From NCBI GenBank assembly GCA_027596195.1, contig JADGJG010000797.1, positions 1-12,377 on the forward strand: a stretch of DNA of 12,377 nt. Direction: 5' to 3'. The notes beneath the pieces are model-generated. The model saw only the letters and a list, made by a program, of their open reading frames with translations, had not been told where the DNA came from and did no database searches. Source of the DNA: Podochytrium sp. JEL0797 (Eukaryota; Chytridiomycota; Chytridiomycetes; Chytridiales; Chytriomycetaceae). The position numbers and the translations under genes were made by a program. Below are positions 8,164-12,377 of the stretch, piece by piece. Within the stretch, counting starts at the first letter, position 1; the number at the start of each line of letters is the position of its first letter.

Positions 8164-8571
8164 CCCAGATTATCCTCAATCATGCCGATCTTTGTGTGAT
8201 TTGACGAGGCTTTCGCGTTTCGCGGATGGCTTGGAAAACGAGGGTTTTATAGATTTGAAATGGGTAGCTGAACGAATCCCCTCGACCAAGGCTCCAATTT
8301 CCCCTTCTCCAATATGAAGTAAACAAATGGTGTTCCTCGCTTGTTCTTCCGATTCGTCTTCTTTTGCCGCTATTCCAACGTAGTGCGGGAGGAAAGGGAG
8401 AGATGCCAAAGCAAACAGACACGAAAGTACTATATTCAGACTGGAGAGAAATGCAAGTGAATCTCGCGCCTTATAAAGAAAAATAAAGTAGAAATAGAAA
8501 TTCATTCCGAATACTTCTTCCAAGATAGCACTCAGAGTGCAATCCCAATAATAATCGGAGAAAGCGCAGTG

Positions 8572-8592
8572 TGTTAGGAGAAATTCCTAACA
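8572..8592. repeat. Perfect 8 bp inverted repeat
   Basis: TGTTAGGA (8572-8579) and TCCTAACA (8585-8592) form a stem with a 5 nt loop. A separate 13 nt palindrome GCACTC-A-GAGTGC lies at 8528-8540. Function unknown. Confidence 0.5.
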
Positions 8593-9298
8593 GCATCAGT
8601 AGTTGTTTGTGCTTGGCTCTGCACTGGTTGGATATTTCTATTTTTAAGCCACTTAAATTTTTTGTGGACGATCAAGCGTTGTATGATCCCCTCTTTCAAT
8701 GGCTAGTAATAACCACAGGATCGCAAAGTCGGACGCGTTCGTTTTGGAATCATGCAAAGACCCATCCTATTTTTGTTCGCAGTACTAATCTTGACAACAG
8801 CACCTCAACCTAGACAAATTAGTGAAGCATCATGAGTCGCAAGTTGCGCCTTCCAGCGAAGAGTACTCGGGAAGGGAGCCCAAAGAATTATGACTCAATT
8901 CCGTTTTTGGGCTACTTTTAAGGGATTTTATTTTTCATTTACGAAACGGAAAGTGTCCACATCAAACGAGGAATAAGCGCGCGCAAACAATAAAACCGCG
9001 CATCCTCAAAAACAGCTTAACAGAGTATCCGTAAAATATTTGCAACCACGTTGAGCCTCAAAACGGTGTCCAAGGGTTGCGCGACGCGGTTTGAGTGAAA
9101 ACAACAACCAAACACCAATAACAAACAACATCCGAAGTAACAGATAGAAACACATTAAATCAAAGGTCGGGAATGCAGAAAGGAGCGAGAAAAGGTCCTG
9201 GGACGCGGCAAAAATGCCGCAATCCCTTCTTATTAAAACAACTAATAAGATTCCGAACTCTCGAAGGGCAAGATGGCCCAGCCAAATTCTCAACAGCT

Positions 9299-9322
9299 GC
9301 TACTTCAGAAGCTACTTCAGAA
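9299..9322 (+). repeat. Tandem duplication of a 12-mer
   Basis: GCTACTTCAGAA is present twice in direct succession (9299-9310, 9311-9322). The multiple-of-3 length would preserve a reading frame if this were coding, but no gene is established here. Confidence 0.7.
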
Positions 9323-9324
9323 GA

Positions 9325-9347
9325 CCCCAGCTCGATTGAAGCTGGGG
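9325..9347. repeat. Perfect 8 bp hairpin
   Basis: CCCCAGCT (9325-9332) pairs with AGCTGGGG (9340-9347) across a 7 nt loop, directly after the duplicated 12-mer. No T-run follows, so it is not a simple terminator. Confidence 0.6.
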
Positions 9348-9855
9348 ACACGGGCGACAGCACGTTTTTGAAAATTCGAGATAGAGCCCGTTGTGAGCCC
9401 CCCTCCTATTTTGGAGTTCTTCTCGCCTTCTTCAAAAAAGAAATTTTCATGTGATTCCAATTGGTCCTTGCTCCAATCCGTAATATTCTTGTGCTTGACG
9501 GTCAATTCTTTGGATGCAGAAGTCACAGACGCGACGGGATACACGCCGGTCGTGATCTATGCGGATCGGTCGAGAGAAAATCGGTTCCTCAGCACTGGCC
9601 TACGACGAGATCTGGGAGTAAGAAGCATGCTCGCGAAGAGGAAAACTCAACTCGAAACAGTCGCGTCCAGCCGCTTGCACGATGATGTTTCCGAATTGGG
9701 GTATTGAAAGAGTGGGGCGACTTGTTTCTGAGCGCTTAGGGTTGTTCCTTCTAAATAGAAATCGACGCATTCTCATGCTTCAAGGCTCGCCACATCAAGC
9801 GCGCCTTTTTCCCAATCTTTTCCGTATATTGGATGAAAGAAAACTGGATTTTAAA

Positions 9856-10164
9856 TTACAGCTGATTATAAAAATATAGATCCTTCAAGAGAATACTCAT
9901 TCTCAAAACCCATTCAGTCCAACAAAACTCCAAATCCATCCCCAATTCCATCGACATCATCCCATCGCCCTCCTTCAAATCATGTCCATTATATGCCGGC
10001 GGTGGCAACACTAACGCCGTGTCTGCAAACACGGGAGACCCCTCGCCATCATTCCTGCCACCACCCAATGACGACATGTCCACATCCTCCACCACCGACT
10101 TTGGAGATCTTTGGCAATAAAGTAGCCCCAAATGATCCCTTGAAACCCCCCAAAGCCTCTTCAT
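9856..10164 (-). CDS. Hypothetical ORF, possible gene fragment
   Basis: This ATG-initiated ORF of 102 aa on the minus strand is the most coding-like part of the gene-poor gap: third positions are often G, as in neighbouring genes (codons gtg, ttg, gag, atg). The protein starts MKRLWGVSRDHLGLLY, then has a Gly/Asp/Met-rich middle and ends WTEWVLRMSILLKDLYFYNQL. I recognise no domain. In-frame TAA lies just upstream of the ATG, and no AATAAA follows the stop closely. It may be the last exon of a broken gene or a chance ORF. Confidence 0.25.
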   Translation of the reverse strand: MKRLWGVSRDHLGLLYCQRSPKSVVEDVDMSSLGGGRNDGEGSPVFADTALVLPPPAYNGHDLKEGDGMMSMELGMDLEFCWTEWVLRMSILLKDLYFYNQL

Positions 10165-10251
10165 TACTCTTTACTGCTCACGTACTCGCAATGCAGCCTT
10201 GATCCTCAACCACCTGGCAGCTGGAAAAGACCACAGTCATACACCACCGAA

Positions 10252-10289
10252 GAGAAACACATGCATAGAAGCACGAGTCCATATTTATT
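10252..10289 (-). repeat. 3' flank segment shared with PNP copy 1
   Basis: From AATAAA (10289-10284, minus), 38 nt match 519-556 (+) with 3 mismatches. A further 15 nt identity (10342-10328 minus, 453-467 plus) lies inside the 3' UTRs. Confidence 0.8.
10284..10289 (-). terminator. Poly(A) signal AATAAA of PNP copy 3
   Basis: The hexamer is on the minus strand, 78 nt after the TGA stop, and aligns with the poly(A) signal of copy 1. Confidence 0.65.
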
Positions 10290-10367
10290 TGACACACAAT
10301 GAAAAAAAAGAAACACCGCAAACCCCGTAAAATTACAACAATACAAAAGAATCCTCCACAAAGAACC

Positions 10368-11463
10368 TCACATCATCTTCACAATCGTCCTGACCAAGTT
10401 CTGCAAATCCTTGCTCCTCTTGTCACTCGTCTCCAACACCTCCAAGTGGTTCACAATGTTCGTGTCCTCGTTAAACTCCATATTCGCCTTCACAGCCGCC
10501 TCATCGCCACCCAACACCTCCACTTTGGCGCTCTTGCCAACACTCTGGTTCACATGGTTTGTAATCAGACTCAATCCCAACACCCTCATCCCGGCGTGCC
10601 GAGCCACAATCACTTCAGGAGCAGTGCTCATTCCCACGCAGTCACCGCCGACAGAGCGCAAGTACCTCGACTCTGCGCGCGTCTCATACGATGGTCCCGA
10701 CACCATGGCATACACACCTTCGTGCATATTCTCCACCGGGATCCCAACCTCCTTCGAAGCCTTGAAGGCGATCAATCTAAGCGCGTAATCGTACGCGTCC
10801 GAGGTGGGTGGGAAGCGGGGACCAAAAGCGTCCAAGTTGGGTCCAATAAGAGCCGAGAGACCCGCCATGCCTGGCATGCAGAGGTGGTCTTGGATGACCA
10901 TAATGTCGGCGACGGAGAAGTTTGAGTTGAGGCCACCGGCGGCGTTGGTGACGAGGAGGGTGTGGACTCCGAGGAGGTGCATGACTCGGACGGGGAAGAC
11001 GGTGCGGAGGAGGGAGTGGCCTGTATTTTTGTGCGGTGGGTGAGTAAAACGGAAACGCGTTTTTGGCGAGAAAGGGGGAGTGAAAAGTATACCTTCGTAA
11101 GCGTGGAATCTTCCAACCATGCAGACAGTGGCCTTGCCAGAAAGGTAACCAAACACGAGTTTTCCAGCATGTCCCGACACTGCAAAAGTAAAAGACGCTT
11201 CATCAACACGAGTGTTACACACTCAAAACCGGACGGCACGTACCCGTGCTCATGGCAAAGTTAGGAATGTCCTTGTAGTTGAACTCAACACGCGGAGCTT
11301 CGAGGGTTTCGGCCAACCCGCCGAGTCCCGAGCCGCAAATGATGCCGACCTCGACCGTCTCCATGCCAGCTGGTAGTCTCTCCTTCATCCAGTTGGAAGC
11401 AGCGGCATAGGTTTCAACGCTGTAGTAGTCGATGGCAGGGGGGATGTTGTTTGGGGTGCACAT
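10368..11463 (-). CDS. Purine nucleoside phosphorylase, copy 3 (complete)
   Basis: Three exons: 11463-11244, 11179-11093, 11020-10368. Their lengths (220, 87, 653 nt) are exactly those of copy 2, giving 319 aa. Introns are 64 and 72 nt, at identical positions but largely diverged in sequence. The first 103 residues (exons 1-2) are identical in protein to copy 2; the 7 differences all lie in exon 3. All catalytic motifs are kept (GSGLGG, RFHAYEG, GPSYET, GMSTAPEV, SLITN). It lies in tandem with copy 2 on the same strand and shares its promoter layout, but its 3' flank resembles copy 1. The second intron has an atypical donor, GTATAC. It should be functional. What distinguishes the copies' roles cannot be read from the sequence. 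Confidence 0.97.
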
Positions 11464-11508
11464 GATGGCTTTTGTTTTTTGGTTTTTTCTGTTCGATTGA
11501 ACTGGCGC

Positions 11509-11516
11509 TTTTTATA
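11509..11516 (-). promoter_or_regulatory. TATA-like box of PNP copy 3
   Basis: TATAAAAA on the minus strand ends 46 nt before the ATG, matching the spacing at copy 2. Confidence 0.6.
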
Positions 11517-11528
11517 TTCCTTTTTCAA

Positions 11529-11561
11529 GCCACCTCGGTTTGAACTTTAATCTTGTGTGGC
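11529..11561 (-). promoter_or_regulatory. Conserved 33 bp upstream block of PNP copy 3
   Basis: It is the counterpart of 8101-8133: outer GCCAC/GTGGC inverted repeat kept, the inner palindrome slightly decayed (TTGAACTTTAA). A TGACGCAGA motif follows at 11575-11583, as at copy 2. Confidence 0.5.
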
Positions 11562-11655
11562 TTGTGGCCCTGAATGACGCAGAGGTAATCGCATTTTTTC
11601 TTCAATCATGCGAGGAGGGGGGCTTGAATTAAATTACACCGATTTCGATCTGGAA

Positions 11656-11671
11656 TGACACAGAATCCATC
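11656..11671 (+). repeat. Second TGACACAGAATCCATC motif upstream of PNP copy 3
   Basis: It matches 8148-8163 at 15 of 16 positions but lies about 80 bp further from copy 3 than the equivalent site at 11575. Confidence 0.45.
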
Positions 11672-12006
11672 ATCACGTCAGCGGCTGTCATTGATGATGC
11701 GATCGAGGAATTGGATTACTGGGAAAAATAAGTGGTTTGAGGCGAGCCGGGTAAAAAGAAGTCATAAATTTACGCTTTTCCCAACCGCGATTCACGAATC
11801 GCAGAGGAATCTATAATTGTAACTCCACCTCAACGAATAAGTATTGCGAAATTTAGCTTGTTGGAATTCCGCACGAATTGATGAGATTCAACATGGAAAA
11901 GGGTGATTCACACGGGTCCCCCGCAACACGATCGCTTCTCCGACAGTAACACCCAGCGATTTCCTATTCCATATTTTTTCTCCCTACCTTTGGTCTCCCA
12001 AGAGTG

Positions 12007-12013
12007 TGAGTCA
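12007..12013 (+). promoter_or_regulatory. Gcn4/AP-1-like site TGAGTCA
   Basis: A perfect TGAGTCA lies 166 bp before the transaldolase ATG. A 7-mer can occur by chance, so this is only a candidate bZIP site. Confidence 0.3.
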
Positions 12014-12178
12014 CAGCAGAGTTGGCCAGTGTTTGCACCCATCAAAAAAATAAGGGTAACGGGTGGAGAAAGGTGCCTCCCCCTTTTTAAGTTCGTCTCA
12101 ATTAAAAATACTTCGTTAAAAACCGGGTGCAAAACCAAAAGCCACACTCCCAAAAAATCCATCCCCAAAATCGCGAAG

Positions 12179-12377
12179 ATGACCAGCACTCTCGACCACC
12201 TCAAGAAGTGAGTATGCGATTTCACGGTCCACTGCGAGCGATCGAATGCAACGCACACATTCACACATACACACGCACACTGCTTTGATCACTCCGAATT
12301 CCGAGTCATTGTATTAACTTTCCGACTCCCCTGATCAGATACACGACCGTTGTCGCCGACACTGGAGACTTTGAATG
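12179..12377 (+). CDS. Transaldolase, N-terminus (3'-truncated by window edge)
   Basis: Exon 1 is 12179-12207, the intron 12208-12338 (131 nt, GTGAGT...ATCAG), and exon 2 runs from 12339 past the window end. The joined start reads MTSTLDHLKK/YTTVVADTGDFE, the characteristic opening of eukaryotic/enterobacterial-type transaldolase (short helix, then TxVVADTGDFE leading to the first barrel strand). Transaldolase transfers a dihydroxyacetone unit from sedoheptulose-7-phosphate to glyceraldehyde-3-phosphate in the non-oxidative pentose phosphate pathway. The catalytic lysine lies beyond the window. An in-frame ATG at 11903 exists upstream, but the intervening peptide has no family resemblance, and 12179 fits the usual N-terminus. 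The gene is divergent from PNP copy 3. Confidence 0.88.

Larger units (their letters stand above)
8164..10251. other. 2.1 kb region without a recognised gene
   Basis: This contrasts with gaps below 260 bp in the left part. I find no recognisable domain, tRNA, rRNA or intact transposon. It holds several short open frames (best: 10164-9856 minus), perfect inverted repeats (8528-8540, 8572-8592, 9325-9347) and a duplicated 12-mer (9299-9322). It could be decayed gene or mobile-element sequence, but I cannot name a source. Confidence 0.5.
11562..12178. other. Intergenic region between PNP copy 3 and transaldolase (divergent starts)
   Basis: Apart from the motifs listed separately, I see a near-perfect palindrome GCGATTC-AC-GAATCGC at 11787-11802 and AT-rich sequence. 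No gene is recognisable. The last about 170 bp are pyrimidine- and A-rich and probably hold the transaldolase promoter and 5' UTR. Confidence 0.5.

Noticed and set aside
8176..8523. Minus-strand 115-codon frame with a hydrophobic N-terminal part
   Set aside because: It starts at TTG, has no recognisable domain, and lies in the PNP copy 2 upstream region; chance cannot be excluded.
8571..8813. Frame beginning LGEIPNSISSCLCL, resembling one plant-type leucine-rich repeat
   Set aside because: There is only one partial repeat, no ATG start, and the motif overlaps a hairpin; no further repeats follow.
9317..9544. Minus-strand frame (…KNITDWSKDQLESHENFFF…) considered as a retroelement remnant
   Set aside because: It has no ATG start, no family signature, and no neighbouring LTR, reverse transcriptase or terminal repeats that I can see.
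11903..12211. Open frame leading in frame into the transaldolase start, considered as an N-terminal extension
   Set aside because: The upstream peptide does not resemble any transaldolase or a clear targeting peptide, and the ATG at 12179 gives the usual N-terminus.

Overview
This window is nuclear DNA of a eukaryote with a compact, moderately GC-rich genome. Its genes carry short GT-AG introns (19 reconstructed here, most 52-131 nt and one of 265 nt). Intergenic gaps in the left two thirds are tight, and AATAAA polyadenylation signals sit at or just after the stop codons. The complex I subunit looks most like the fungal 20.8 kDa form (residues matching SIPKV, KEGRRVTRC, TPIHL). I therefore infer a fungus, probably an early-diverging (chytrid-like) one; this is an inference from one protein plus gene structure.

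Layout: (1) the 3' end of a purine nucleoside phosphorylase (PNP) gene, + strand, 1-427. (2) A block of unrelated housekeeping genes, 684-6693: a cyclic phosphodiesterase of the Cpd1 type (-), 26S proteasome ATPase Rpt4 (-, 8 exons), a ZNHIT2-type HIT zinc-finger protein (+, 4 exons), complex I subunit NDUFA8/20.8 kDa (-, 4-5 exons) and an unrecognised, probably mitochondrial protein (+, no introns). (3) Two complete, near-identical PNP genes on the - strand (6925-8038 and 10368-11463). They are separated by about 2.2 kb in which I recognise no gene. (4) A gene-free stretch and then the first codons of transaldolase (+, 12179 to the window end).

The most unusual feature is the PNP family. There are three copies within 11.5 kb, two in tandem and one inverted on the far side of the housekeeping block. 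The two full copies differ at only 7 of 319 residues, although their introns and much of their flanks have diverged. They share a conserved promoter block. PNP (purine salvage, releasing ribose-1-phosphate) and transaldolase (pentose phosphate pathway) could be linked through pentose metabolism, but nothing in the sequence proves co-regulation. I found no RNA gene, CRISPR array, intact mobile element or clearly new multi-gene system. The possibly new items are the orphan mitochondrial-type protein, the repeated upstream motif of the PNP genes, and a 5' splice-site pattern with a pyrimidine at +4.
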